From positions 1 to 64,000 of the forward strand of contig CAYMTA010000007.1 of assembly GCA_964393275.1 (NCBI GenBank): a stretch of 64,000 nucleotides of DNA, written 5' to 3'. Origin of the DNA: SLRI01 sp964393275. GTDB taxonomy: Bacteria > Pseudomonadota > Alphaproteobacteria > Geminicoccales > Geminicoccaceae. A model generated the notes under the pieces. That model searched no databases, was not told the DNA's origin, and worked only from the letters and a program-made list of their open reading frames with translations. The stretch's first letter is position 1. The number at the start of each line of letters is the position of its first letter. The position numbers and the translations under genes were made by a program. Below are positions 1 to 8,241 of this stretch, one piece after another.

Positions 1-22
1 CCGCTGCCAAGCTCACCTCCGG

Positions 23-118
23 TTGGCTTACGATCGGCGCCGGCTTTGTCGCCGAGCTTGCCCGATGCGCTGCATCGGGCGGCGCTCGGCTTCGCGCCGA
101 CGGTCGATCGTAAGCCAA
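23..118. repeat. Nested palindromic element (cloverleaf-like inverted repeats)
   Basis: The outer arms TTGGCTTACGATC (23-35) and GATCGTAAGCCAA (106-118) are perfect 13-base inverted repeats. Three smaller hairpins fit between them: GGCG/CGCC at 36-39 and 50-53, GCCCGATGC/GCATCGGGC at 60-68 and 72-80 with a 3-base loop, and GGCGC/GCGCC at 81-85 and 94-98. No open frame explains the conservation of pairing. It could be a REP/MITE-like dispersed element or the subterminal part of an insertion sequence. I see no second copy in the window. Confidence 0.7.
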
Positions 119-282
119 TGAAATGCCCCATAAACTTCTCGGACAGGCTCTGAGACCGCCGGCTCGGCCCGATACGTTCCAGCGAAGCTCCGTTACAAAG
201 GCGCGACAGGTAAAGGCTTGCCCGCCAGTGATCCGCCGCTAACTCTAGCGCATCGACCCGGGCCTGTGTCGGAGACGGAGCT
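119..282. other. Non-coding leader upstream of the efflux operon; possible IS end
   Basis: No gene is visible here. The motif at 132-151, read on the minus strand as GAGCCTGTCCGAGAAGTTTA, resembles the termini of IS5/IS1182-type elements as I remember them. Together with the palindromic element at 23-118 it may be the remnant of an insertion sequence whose body lies left of the window. The efflux operon promoter should also be here, but I cannot pick convincing -35 and -10 boxes. Confidence 0.3.
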
Positions 283-1392
283 TTGTCGCCCATTCGTCAA
301 ATCCTTCTGTCTCTGTTGCTCCTGGGTGGGGCGGTTGGCGGGTATTTCCTCTACGATCATCTGACGGCGCCGAGCGTGGACGCGGGGAAAGGTGCCCCGG
401 AGCGCCGCGCGGTCGGGGTCGAGGTGGCGCAAGCGGTGCGCGAGTTGGTGCGCGATCAGGCCGAGGCCGTCGGCACGACGCTGGCCAACCAGGCGATCGA
501 GGTGGTGCCGCTGGCCTCGGGACGGATCGAGGAGCTCCTGTTCGAGCCCGGTCAGGCGGTCGAGGCCGGTGCCGTCCTGGCCCGCCTCGACAATGGCATC
601 CAGGAGGCGGATCTCGCCGAGGCGCGGGCCATGTCGCGGGAGGCGCAATCGGCCCTGGATCGGGCCCGCCGCCTGCGGGCCACCAATAACATCGCCGAGG
701 CGACGGTGGTCCAGCTCCAGGCCACCGCCGATGCGTCCCAGGCTCGGGTCGATCGGGCGGCGCAGCATCTCGAGGACCGGCTGATCCGCGCCCCCTTCGA
801 CGGGGTCGTCGGCATCCGCCGGGTCGATCTCGGGGCCAGGGTCGACAACGACACGGTGATCACCACGCTCGACGATCGAAGCCGGATGATCGTCGAGTTC
901 ATGCTGCCCGAGATCTTCTACGGGCGGGTCCAGCCGGGGCTGGAGGTTCGGGCCAGCAGCACCAGCTTTCCCGATCGCAGCTTCGCCGGCACGCTCACCA
1001 GCATCGACACGCGCGTCGACGTCGCCAGCCGAGCCTTTCGCGTGCGCGCCTCGCTGCCCAATCCCGATCTTCTGCTGCCGGCGGGCCTCTTCGTCCTGGT
1101 CGATGTGACCCTGGGCGAGCGCGAGGCGATCATCGTTCCCGAGGAAGCCGTCGTCAGCGAGGCCGATCGCAGCTTCGTCTATGTGGCGAGCGCCGAACGG
1201 GCGGAGCGGCGGCCCGTCGAGCTCGGGACGCGCAGCCTCGGCGTGGTCGAGATCAGGGATGGCCTCGAGGCCGGCGAGCTGGTCGTCACGCGCGGGCTGC
1301 AGCGCCTGCGCGACGGCATGGCCATCCACTACGACGCGCCGAAGAGCGACCGGCCCGAGCGGATCGCCCAGCCCTCGGGAAGCATCGGGTGA
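283..1392 (+). CDS. RND efflux periplasmic adaptor subunit (MFP/HlyD family)
   Basis: This is the periplasmic adaptor of a tripartite RND efflux pump, linking the inner-membrane pump to an outer-membrane channel. Residues 6-24 form a hydrophobic N-terminal anchor or signal segment. A lipoyl-like half (about 74-104, with a GRIEELLFEPGQ stretch) is followed by an alpha-helical hairpin (about 105-160) and the returning lipoyl half (RAPFDGVVGIRRVDLG, about 168-183), then beta-barrel and membrane-proximal domains. At 369 residues it has normal family length. The start is TTG, chosen because GGAG lies 8 bases upstream and the signal segment follows directly. Its TGA overlaps the GTG of the pump gene by 4 bases, so the two are translationally coupled. 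No outer-membrane channel gene is present in the window. The substrate cannot be told from sequence. Confidence 0.93.
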   Translation: MSPIRQILLSLLLLGGAVGGYFLYDHLTAPSVDAGKGAPERRAVGVEVAQAVRELVRDQAEAVGTTLANQAIEVVPLASGRIEELLFEPGQAVEAGAVLARLDNGIQEADLAEARAMSREAQSALDRARRLRATNNIAEATVVQLQATADASQARVDRAAQHLEDRLIRAPFDGVVGIRRVDLGARVDNDTVITTLDDRSRMIVEFMLPEIFYGRVQPGLEVRASSTSFPDRSFAGTLTSIDTRVDVASRAFRVRASLPNPDLLLPAGLFVLVDVTLGEREAIIVPEEAVVSEADRSFVYVASAERAERRPVELGTRSLGVVEIRDGLEAGELVVTRGLQRLRDGMAIHYDAPKSDRPERIAQPSGSIG

Positions 1393-4300
1393 CGCTCTCC
1401 GAGCTCAGCATCCGCCGTCCGGTTCTCGCCACCGTCGTCAGCCTGCTGATCGTCGTCTTCGGCATCGCGTCGCTCAGCCGGCTGCCGGTGCGCGAGCTGC
1501 CGGATGTCGACCGGGCGGTGGTGAGCATCACGACGACCTACACCGGTGCGGCGCCAGAGATCGTCGACACCGACATCACCGAGGTCATCGAGGGGGCGGT
1601 GGCGGGTGTCTCCGGGGTGCGCGAGATCACCTCGGAGAGCCGCCGCGGCCGCGGCCGCACGACGATCACCTTCGACAGCGATCGCCAGATCGATCAGGCG
1701 GCGAACGACGTGCGCGACGCCGTTGCCCGGGTGCGCGCCCGCCTGCCCGACGATGCGGACGAGCCGCAGATCGTCAAGAGCGACAGCGACGCCGACCCGG
1801 TGATGCGCCTCGGCATCGTCTCCGACCGGATGAACCCGGCGGAGATCACCGACTATGTCGAGCGGTTCCTGGTCGACCGGCTGGCCACGCTCGACGGGGT
1901 CGCCAATGTCGAGATCAACGGCCAGCGGCGCTTCGCCATCCGCATCTGGCTGGACCGGCGCGCCCTCGCCGCCCGCAACCTGACGACGGCGGACATCGAG
2001 GCGGCGATCCGGCGCAACAATCTCGAGCTGCCGGCGGGCGAGGTCGAATCGACCTCGCGCGAGCTGACCGTCCGCCTCGACAGCCGGCTGCGCGATGTCG
2101 ACAGCTTCCGCCGGCTGGTGGTGGCGACGGCGGAAGGCTATCCGATCCGTCTCGCCGACGTCGCCCGCGTGGAGCTCGGCGCCGAGGACGATTCGACCTT
2201 CGTCCGCTCGGATGGCCGCCCGGCGGTCGGCATCAACGTGCTGCGCCAGTCGCAGGCCAACACGATCGCCATCTCCAAGGCGGTGCATGCCGAGATCGAG
2301 CGGCTCCGCCCGATCCTGCCGGCGGGCATGGACATCATCATCGGCTCCGACGACGCCATCTTCATCGCCGCGTCGATCCAGGAGGTGCTGACGGCGCTCG
2401 GCATCTCCATCATTCTCGTCGTGCTCGTCATCTTCGTCTTCCTCCTTTCCCTGCGCGCGACGCTGGTCCCAGCCGTCACCATCCCGGTCGCCATCATCGG
2501 CAGCTTCATCCTGATCCAGGCGCTGGGATTCTCGATCAACGTGCTGACCCTGCTGGCCCTGATCCTCGCCATCGGCCTCGTGGTCGACGACGCCATCGTC
2601 ATGCTCGAGAACATCCAGCGGCGGATCGAGGGGGGCGAATCGCCGATCGTGGCCTCGGTCCTGGGGGCGCGCCAGGTCACATTCGCGATCATCGCGACCT
2701 CGCTCACCCTGGTTGCCGTCTTCGTGCCGCTCTCCTTCCTGCAGGGCCAGGTGGGCCGGCTCTTCATCGAGTTCGGCCTCGTGCTGGCCGCTGCCGTCCT
2801 GATCTCGACCTTCGTGGCGCTGACCCTGTGCCCCGCCCTCTGCTCGCGGGTGCTGAAGGGGCGGATCGGCGGCGCCGGTGGCCCGACCGGAGGGGGCCGG
2901 GCGTCCCGGGCCGTCGGCAATGTCTATCGCAAGCTCCTGCTGCGGGCGCTCGGGGCACCACTGCCAGTCGTGGTCCTCGGCCTCGTGCTCGCCGCCACCA
3001 GCTACGGCCTCTACGTGTCGCTGCCGCAGGAGCTGACGCCGCTCGAGGATCGTGGCGTCTTCTTCGTGCCGGTGATCGCGCCGCAGGGCAGCACCGTCAC
3101 CTACACCGACGAGCAGGTGCAGCTGGTCGAGAACGTGATCCAGCCGCTCCGCGAGGATGGCGAGGTCGAGCGCCTGTTCGCCATCTCCGGCTCGTTCAAT
3201 TCCAACAATCGCGGCTTCGTCGTCGGCCAGCTCGCCGACTGGAGCGAGCGCGACCGGTCCCAGCAGGCGATCATCAATGAGCTCGCCCCCGGAATCTCGG
3301 CCATCACCGGCGCCCGTGCCTTCCCGGTGAGCCCGGCCGGGCTCGGCCTCGGGGGCTCGAGCTCGCCCCTGCGTGTCGTCATCAGCGGCCCCGACTTCCA
3401 GAGTGCCAAGGAGTGGGCCGACGCCGTCGTCGAGCGCGCCGAGGAGAACCCGAAGCTCCTCAACCTGGACGTCGATTTCGAGGAGAACCAGCCGCAACTG
3501 ACGCTGCGCATCGACCGCAGCCGGGCCGACGACCTGGACGTCCCGCTCGAGGCCATCGCCCAGACCCTGCAGACCCTGCTCGCCTCGCGCGAGGTCACCG
3601 AGTTCATCGACCGCGGCCGCGAGTACCCGGTGATCCTGCAGGCTCGGCTGGAGGACCGCCGCAGCCCGACCGACCTCGACAACATCTTCGTGCGCAGCAG
3701 CAAGAGCGGCGACCTCGTGCCGCTGACGGCGCTGCTCACCGCCGAGGAGGGGGCAACCGCCCCGGCGCTGCGCCGCTACGATCGCCTGCCGGCCGTCACC
3801 ATCACGGCGTCCCTGGCCGACAGCTACGACCTCGGCGCCGCCATCGCCTATATCGACGAGATCGCGCGGGCGACGCTGCCCGAGGAGGCTCATCTGGGCT
3901 ATGCCGGCCAGAGCCGCGAGTTCCTCGAGGCCAAAGGCGGCATCCTCTTCACCTTCGCGATGGCGCTGCTCATCGTCTTCCTCGTGCTCGCCGCCCAGTT
4001 CGAGAGCTGGATCGACCCGCTCATCATCATGCTCACGGTGCCGCTCGCCGTGGCCGGAGCGCTGCTCGCCCTCTACCTCACCGGCCTCTCGCTCAACGTC
4101 TACAGCCAGATCGGCATCGTGCTCCTGATCGGCCTGATGGCGAAGAACGGCATCCTGATCGTCGAGTTCGCCAACCAGCTCCGCGACGAGGGCAACAGCG
4201 TGCGCGACGCGGTGGTCGAGGCCGCCGTGCTGCGGCTCCGGCCGATCGTCATGACGGTGGTCTCGACGGTCCTGGGCGCCGTGCCGCTGGTCATCGCCAC

Positions 4301-4490
4301 CGGTGCCGGGGCGGAGAGCCGGATCGCCATCGGCACGGTGATCATCGGCGGGCTGAGCATCGCCTCGATCCTGACGCTCTTCTTGACCCCGGTGCTCTAC
4401 GACCTCCTGGCCCGCTTCAGCCGGCCGGCGAGCGAGGTCGGCCAGAAGCTCGAGGCCGAGCTCGCCGGGCGGCCGCGCCCCGCCGAGTAG
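1389..4490 (+). CDS. RND efflux transporter permease subunit
   Basis: This is the proton-driven inner-membrane pump of the efflux system, AcrB/MexB-like. At 1033 residues it has full family length. It shows the duplicated architecture: TM1 at about 7-29, a first periplasmic porter domain, a block of membrane helices from about 335, a second periplasmic domain from about 540, and a final helix block ending near residue 1015. The proton-relay aspartates are visible in GLVVDDAIVMLENI at about 396-409, and the repeat-2 equivalent AKNGILIVEFANQL lies near 918. The start is GTG, overlapping the stop of the adaptor gene. HAE1-type drug or hydrophobe export is the likely role. No local transcriptional repressor accompanies the pair. 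Confidence 0.95.
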   Translation: MTLSELSIRRPVLATVVSLLIVVFGIASLSRLPVRELPDVDRAVVSITTTYTGAAPEIVDTDITEVIEGAVAGVSGVREITSESRRGRGRTTITFDSDRQIDQAANDVRDAVARVRARLPDDADEPQIVKSDSDADPVMRLGIVSDRMNPAEITDYVERFLVDRLATLDGVANVEINGQRRFAIRIWLDRRALAARNLTTADIEAAIRRNNLELPAGEVESTSRELTVRLDSRLRDVDSFRRLVVATAEGYPIRLADVARVELGAEDDSTFVRSDGRPAVGINVLRQSQANTIAISKAVHAEIERLRPILPAGMDIIIGSDDAIFIAASIQEVLTALGISIILVVLVIFVFLLSLRATLVPAVTIPVAIIGSFILIQALGFSINVLTLLALILAIGLVVDDAIVMLENIQRRIEGGESPIVASVLGARQVTFAIIATSLTLVAVFVPLSFLQGQVGRLFIEFGLVLAAAVLISTFVALTLCPALCSRVLKGRIGGAGGPTGGGRASRAVGNVYRKLLLRALGAPLPVVVLGLVLAATSYGLYVSLPQELTPLEDRGVFFVPVIAPQGSTVTYTDEQVQLVENVIQPLREDGEVERLFAISGSFNSNNRGFVVGQLADWSERDRSQQAIINELAPGISAITGARAFPVSPAGLGLGGSSSPLRVVISGPDFQSAKEWADAVVERAEENPKLLNLDVDFEENQPQLTLRIDRSRADDLDVPLEAIAQTLQTLLASREVTEFIDRGREYPVILQARLEDRRSPTDLDNIFVRSSKSGDLVPLTALLTAEEGATAPALRRYDRLPAVTITASLADSYDLGAAIAYIDEIARATLPEEAHLGYAGQSREFLEAKGGILFTFAMALLIVFLVLAAQFESWIDPLIIMLTVPLAVAGALLALYLTGLSLNVYSQIGIVLLIGLMAKNGILIVEFANQLRDEGNSVRDAVVEAAVLRLRPIVMTVVSTVLGAVPLVIATGAGAESRIAIGTVIIGGLSIASILTLFLTPVLYDLLARFSRPASEVGQKLEAELAGRPRPAE

Positions 4491-4508
4491 CGCGGCCGGC
4501 GCGCGGGC

Positions 4509-4838
4509 TCAATGGCTGGCCGAGGTCGAGAGCAGGTTGACCACGAGCACGCCGGCGATGATCAGGCCGAGGCCGAGAACGGCCCAGAAATCGAGCCGCT
4601 GACCGAAGACGAAAAGGCCGATGAGCGAGATCAGGACGATGCCGAGGCCGGACCAGATCGCGTAGGCGATGCCGACCGGGATGGTCCTGAGCACCAGGGC
4701 CAGGAAGAAGAAGGCGAGGCCGTAGCACACCACGACCGCGAGCGACGGCCAGAAGCGCGTGAACTGCCGCGACGCCTGCAAGGCCGTGGTGCCCGCGACC
4801 TCGCAGGCGATCGCGACGACGAGCTGCAGATAGACCAT
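4509..4838 (-). CDS. Small multidrug resistance (SMR/DMT) family transporter
   Basis: This is a 109-residue four-helix inner-membrane protein of the EmrE/SugE family, which works as an antiparallel dimer exchanging protons for cationic compounds. The essential membrane glutamate is present early in helix 1 (VAIACEVAGTTAL, Glu at about 13). The loop-plus-helix 3 stretch IPVGIAYAIWSGLGIVLI is the family signature. I prefer the ATG at 4838 because it puts helix 1 at the very N-terminus as in EmrE; an upstream in-frame ATG at 4853 would add five residues. It converges on the RND pump, with 18 bases between their stops, and diverges from the phosphatase gene. Whether it is a drug exporter or a guanidinium (Gdx-type) exporter is not decidable here. 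Confidence 0.9.
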   Translation of the reverse strand: MVYLQLVVAIACEVAGTTALQASRQFTRFWPSLAVVVCYGLAFFFLALVLRTIPVGIAYAIWSGLGIVLISLIGLFVFGQRLDFWAVLGLGLIIAGVLVVNLLSTSASH

Positions 4839-4888
4839 GACCCAACCATCCACCGGCCGGCGCGCCCGGCCTTGCCCCGGGTGCCCGC

Positions 4889-5485
4889 ATGACGACCATC
4901 TACTACCTGTCCCATCCCGAGGTGACCATCGATCCGGCGATTTCGGTGCCGGACTGGGGCCTTGCGGCGGTGGGCCGGGCGAGGCTGCTGGCGGTCCGCG
5001 ACGCCCCGTGGCTGCGTGCCTGTCGCCGCATCGTCACCAGCGCCGAGCGCAAGGCCATCGAGACGGCCGAGCTTGTGGCCGAGGCGTCGAAAGCGGCGGT
5101 CGAGGTGCGCCCCCTCATGCACGAGAACGACCGGAGCGCCACGGGCTTCCTCGTTCCCGCCGAGTTCGAGCGCATCGCCGATGAGTTCTTCGCCCGCCCG
5201 GAGGTATCGGTGCGCGGCTGGGAGCGGGCGATCGACGCCCAGGCGCGGGTCGTGGCCGAGCTCGAGGCGGTGCTTCGGGACCACGATCCGGCGGTGCCGC
5301 TCCTGCTCGTCGGCCATGGCGGGGTCGGCACCCTGCTCTACTGTCGGCTCGCCGGCCTGCCGATCGACCGCCGGCACGACCAGCCCCGGGCCGGCAGTGT
5401 CTTCGCAGTCGAAGCCAAAGGCCGCCGCCCGCGCTTCGGCTGGCAGCCGATGGAGGAGGTGGAGAGGCTGCTCGGGTCTTGCTAA
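4889..5485 (+). CDS. Histidine phosphatase superfamily protein (altered RHG motif)
   Basis: The 198-residue protein has the phosphoglycerate-mutase-like layout. The N-terminal strand ends in the catalytic histidine (IYYLSHPEV, His9). A second-helix arginine follows in TSAERKAIETAE (about 50-61), then MHEND near 74, and the second active-site histidine in LLVGHGGVGTLL (about 142). The canonical R-H-G triad is changed to S-H-P, so the phosphate pocket has lost its first arginine, while the other three pocket residues appear intact. It may hydrolyse a phosphate ester or may have changed activity. It lies 52 bases upstream of the Tm-1-like gene on the same strand and could be transcribed with it. 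The substrate is unknown. Confidence 0.8.
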   Translation: MTTIYYLSHPEVTIDPAISVPDWGLAAVGRARLLAVRDAPWLRACRRIVTSAERKAIETAELVAEASKAAVEVRPLMHENDRSATGFLVPAEFERIADEFFARPEVSVRGWERAIDAQARVVAELEAVLRDHDPAVPLLLVGHGGVGTLLYCRLAGLPIDRRHDQPRAGSVFAVEAKGRRPRFGWQPMEEVERLLGSC

Positions 5486-5537
5486 GCCCGGCCTTTCGCG
5501 GTCATGTTGCTGCGATGACATTGCGGGAGGAGAACGG

Positions 5538-6740
5538 GTGGCCAGGGCCTATGTTTGCGGCACGCTGGACAGCAAGGCGACCGAGCTCGGCTTCATCCGC
5601 GACTGCCTCGAGGCCGCGGGCGCCCGGACCTGCCTCGTCGACCTCGGCACCAGGGGCGAGGCGGCTCCGGCGGACGTTTCCGCCCGCGAGGTCGCGGCGC
5701 ACCACCCGGATGGCGAGGCCGCCGTCTTCACCGGCGACCGGGGTGGTGCGGTCGCCGCCATGGCCGAGGCCTTCGCCCGTTTCGTCCTGACCTGGGACGA
5801 CATCGGCGGCATGATCGGCGCCGGCGGCTCCGGCAACACGGCGCTCGTCACGCCCGCCATGCGCGCCCTGCCGGTGGGCCTGCCCAAGGTCATGGTCTCG
5901 ACCGTGGCCTCGGGCAATGTGGCGCCCTATGTCGGCCCCGCCGACATCCTGATGCTCCATGCCGTGGCCGACGTCCAGGGCCTGAACGCCATCACCCGCC
6001 GCGTGCTCGCCAACGCCGCCCATGCCCTGGCCGGCATGATGCTGCACCGGGTCCCGGAGCCGGCGACCGCCACCAGGCCCGCCATCGGGCTCACCATGTT
6101 CGGCGTCACCACGACCTGCGTGCAGCAGGTGACGAAGGCGCTCGAAGCCGACTACGACTGCCTCGTCTTCCACGCCACGGGCACGGGCGGGCAGGCGCTC
6201 GAGAAGCTGGTGGCGAGCGGCCTCGTCGGCGGCATGCTCGACCTCACCACGACCGAGATCGCCGACCTTCTGGTGGGCGGCGTGCTGCCGGCGGCCGAGG
6301 ATCGCCTCGAGGCGGTGATCGAGACGCGGATCCCCTATGTGGGCTCGCTCGGTGCCCTCGACATGGTGAATTTCGGTGCCAAGGCCACGGTGCCGGAGCG
6401 GTTTCGGGACCGCCTCCTCTACGTGCACAACCCGCAAGTCACGCTGATGCGCACGACGGTCGAGGAGAATGCCCGCTTCGGCGCCTGGCTCGCGGCCCGG
6501 CTCAACCGCATGGAAGGCCCGGTCCGCTTCCTCGTCCCCGAAGGCGGGGTCTCGGCGATCGACGCGCCCGGCCAGCCCTTCTTCGATCCGGACGCCGATG
6601 CCGCCCTCTTCGCATCGCTCGAGGCCGATTTCCGGCCGGCGCCCAACCGGCGCCTCGTCCGCGTGCCACACAACATCAACCACCCCGCCTTCGCCGAAGC
6701 CTGCGTCGCCGCCTTCCGCGAGATCACGAGGACAAGCTGA
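5538..6740 (+). CDS. Tm-1-like ATP-binding domain protein (UPF0261)
   Basis: This 400-residue protein belongs to the UPF0261 family, homologous to the N-terminal domain of the tomato virus-resistance protein Tm-1, for which an ATP-binding Rossmann-like fold is known. The N-terminus YVCGTLDSKATELGFIRD is characteristic. Glycine-rich segments follow at GAGGSGNTALVTPAM (about 94-108), SGNVAPYVG (about 128-136) and HATGTGGQALEKL (about 211-223). I chose the GTG at 5538 because GGGAGG lies 7 bases upstream and the conserved strand begins at once. The next gene encodes the TIM-barrel that is the C-terminal half of plant Tm-1, starting directly after this stop codon. The following three genes are PTS phosphotransfer components, an unusual context. 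The biochemical function of the bacterial family is not established. Confidence 0.88.
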   Translation: MARAYVCGTLDSKATELGFIRDCLEAAGARTCLVDLGTRGEAAPADVSAREVAAHHPDGEAAVFTGDRGGAVAAMAEAFARFVLTWDDIGGMIGAGGSGNTALVTPAMRALPVGLPKVMVSTVASGNVAPYVGPADILMLHAVADVQGLNAITRRVLANAAHALAGMMLHRVPEPATATRPAIGLTMFGVTTTCVQQVTKALEADYDCLVFHATGTGGQALEKLVASGLVGGMLDLTTTEIADLLVGGVLPAAEDRLEAVIETRIPYVGSLGALDMVNFGAKATVPERFRDRLLYVHNPQVTLMRTTVEENARFGAWLAARLNRMEGPVRFLVPEGGVSAIDAPGQPFFDPDADAALFASLEADFRPAPNRRLVRVPHNINHPAFAEACVAAFREITRTS

Positions 6741-7577
6741 ATGCCCCGCTTCGAACGCCAGGCGCTGGTCGAGAAATTCCAGGACATGGTGCGCCGGCGC
6801 GTGCCGATCATCGGTGGCGGCGCCGGCACGGGGCTCAGCGCCAAGTGCGAGGAGGCGGGCGGCATCGACCTCATCGTCATCTACAATTCCGGCCGCTACC
6901 GCATGGCCGGCAGGGGCTCACTCGCCGGGCTCATGGCCTATGGCAACGCCAATGACATCGTCGTCGAGATGGCCCACGAGGTGCTGCCCGTCGTGAAGAG
7001 GACGCCGGTGCTGGCGGGCGTCAACGGCACCGATCCCTTCATGCTCAGGGACAAGCTCCTGCGGGACCTCAGAGACATGGGCTTCGCTGGCATCCAGAAC
7101 TTCCCGACGGTCGGGCTCTTCGACGGCGTCATGCGCACCAATCTCGAGGAGACGGGCATGGGCTACGGGCTCGAGGTGGACCTCGTGCGGGCGGCGCACG
7201 GGCTGGACATGCTGACGACACCCTACGTCTTCTCGGCCGACGAGGCGGTCGCCATGACCGAGGCCGGGGCCGATCTCATCGTCCCGCACATGGGGCTCAC
7301 GACCGGCGGCTCGATCGGCGCCGAGACGGCCGTGAAGCTGGAGGACTGCCCGGCCATCATCGACGCATGGGCGGAAGCCGCGCGCCGGGTCCGCTCCGAC
7401 ATCATCGTGCTCTGCCACGGCGGCCCGATCGCCACACCCGAGGACGCGGCCTACGTCCTGGCCCGGACCGAGCATTGCCACGGCTTCTACGGCGCCTCGT
7501 CGATGGAGCGGCTGCCGACCGAGACGGCGCTCACCGCCCAGGTTGCCGCCTTCAAGAAGATCGGCTTCGCCGCGTGA
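6741..7577 (+). CDS. Phosphoenolpyruvate hydrolase family / Tm-1 C-domain TIM-barrel protein
   Basis: The 278-residue protein matches the TIM-barrel family annotated as phosphoenolpyruvate hydrolase-like, related to the PEP mutase superfamily and equivalent to the C-terminal half of plant Tm-1. Recognisable elements are PIIGGGAGTGLSAKCEEAGG (about 21-40), DLIVIYNSGRYRMAGRGSLA (about 42-61), AGVNGTDPF (about 92-100) and the C-terminal HGGPIATPEDA near 222-232. The gene starts immediately after the stop of the UPF0261 gene and its own TGA overlaps the GTG of dhaM. The two Tm-1 halves are therefore separate but adjacent proteins here, likely acting as a complex. Since enzyme I of the same operon consumes PEP, a role linked to PEP or a similar enol phosphate is tempting but is inference. 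Confidence 0.85.
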   Translation: MPRFERQALVEKFQDMVRRRVPIIGGGAGTGLSAKCEEAGGIDLIVIYNSGRYRMAGRGSLAGLMAYGNANDIVVEMAHEVLPVVKRTPVLAGVNGTDPFMLRDKLLRDLRDMGFAGIQNFPTVGLFDGVMRTNLEETGMGYGLEVDLVRAAHGLDMLTTPYVFSADEAVAMTEAGADLIVPHMGLTTGGSIGAETAVKLEDCPAIIDAWAEAARRVRSDIIVLCHGGPIATPEDAAYVLARTEHCHGFYGASSMERLPTETALTAQVAAFKKIGFAA

Positions 7578-7960
7578 CCGACAGGGTCGGCATCCTCGTC
7601 GTGTCGCACTCGCCCAAGATCGCGGAGGGGGCCGTCGACATGGTGCGCCAGATGGTCGGGCCGGAGGTCGCCTGCATGGGCGTCGGCGGCGATCCGGAGG
7701 GCGGGCTCGGCACCGACGTGGAAAGGATCCGGGCCGGCATCGAGGCCATCTGGTCGAAGGCCGGGGTCGCGATCCTGGTCGATCTCGGCGGTGCCGAGAT
7801 GAACAGCGAGATGGCGATAGGGATGCTCGACGAGGAGCGCCGGGGCCGGGTGCGCATCGCGGCGGCACCCTTGGTCGAGGGGGCGGTGATCGCCGCGACC
7901 GAGGCGTCCTTCGGCAGCACGCTCGACGAGGTCATCGCCGCTGCCGAGGAATGGCGCTGA
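7574..7960 (+). CDS. dhaM: PTS-type phosphotransferase subunit DhaM (EIIA-mannose fold)
   Basis: This 128-residue protein corresponds to the EIIA-Man-like domain of DhaM, which passes phosphate from HPr to the ADP of the DhaL subunit of dihydroxyacetone kinase. The phospho-accepting histidine is in VVSHSPKIAEG (His12), and ADLGGAEMNS-type residues appear as LVDLGGAEMNSEM at about 69-81. It is a single-domain DhaM, unlike the E. coli protein, in which HPr- and EI-like domains are fused; here those follow as separate genes. The GTG start overlaps the preceding TGA. No dhaK or dhaL lies in the window, so its phosphate acceptor here is an open question, the Tm-1-like pair being the local candidates. 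Confidence 0.85.
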   Translation: MTDRVGILVVSHSPKIAEGAVDMVRQMVGPEVACMGVGGDPEGGLGTDVERIRAGIEAIWSKAGVAILVDLGGAEMNSEMAIGMLDEERRGRVRIAAAPLVEGAVIAATEASFGSTLDEVIAAAEEWR

Positions 7961-8241
7961 TGGCAGCCGAGCGGGCGCGTGTCACGGTGACCCACCCGAC
8001 CGGCCTGCACGCCCGCCCCGCCGTCAAGCTCACCCGGCTCGCCAAGGGCTTCGATGCCGCGATTCGCCTGCGCGACCTTCCTGACGGCGCCTGGATCGAT
8101 GCGAAGAGCATCGTCAAGGTCATGGCGCTCAAGCTCAAGACCGGCACGGAGATCGAGCTCGAGGCCGAGGGCGCCGACGCCGGCGCGGCCCTCGAGGGCC
8201 TGACCGCCCTGGTCGAGCGCAATTTCGACGAGCATGGCTGA
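7960..8241 (+). CDS. HPr family phosphocarrier protein
   Basis: This is a 93-residue HPr. The active-site histidine lies in HPTGLHARPAVKL (His17, equivalent to HPr His15). The region around the regulatory serine of Firmicute HPr appears as IDAKSIVKVMAL (Ser50). No HPr kinase gene is nearby, so serine control is uncertain. HPr accepts phosphate from enzyme I, encoded next, and should hand it to DhaM, encoded just upstream. The ATG at 7960 overlaps the dhaM stop (TGATG); an in-frame ATG at 7951 is possible but the overlap start matches the packing of the operon. Confidence 0.92.
   Translation: MAAERARVTVTHPTGLHARPAVKLTRLAKGFDAAIRLRDLPDGAWIDAKSIVKVMALKLKTGTEIELEAEGADAGAALEGLTALVERNFDEHG

Noticed and set aside
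1329..3893. Long open frame antisense to the RND pump (about 850 codons)
   Set aside because: Its product is rich in Arg, Gly, Asp and His with no recognisable domain, as expected of the mirror frame of a GC-rich gene. The plus strand encodes a full-length RND permease.
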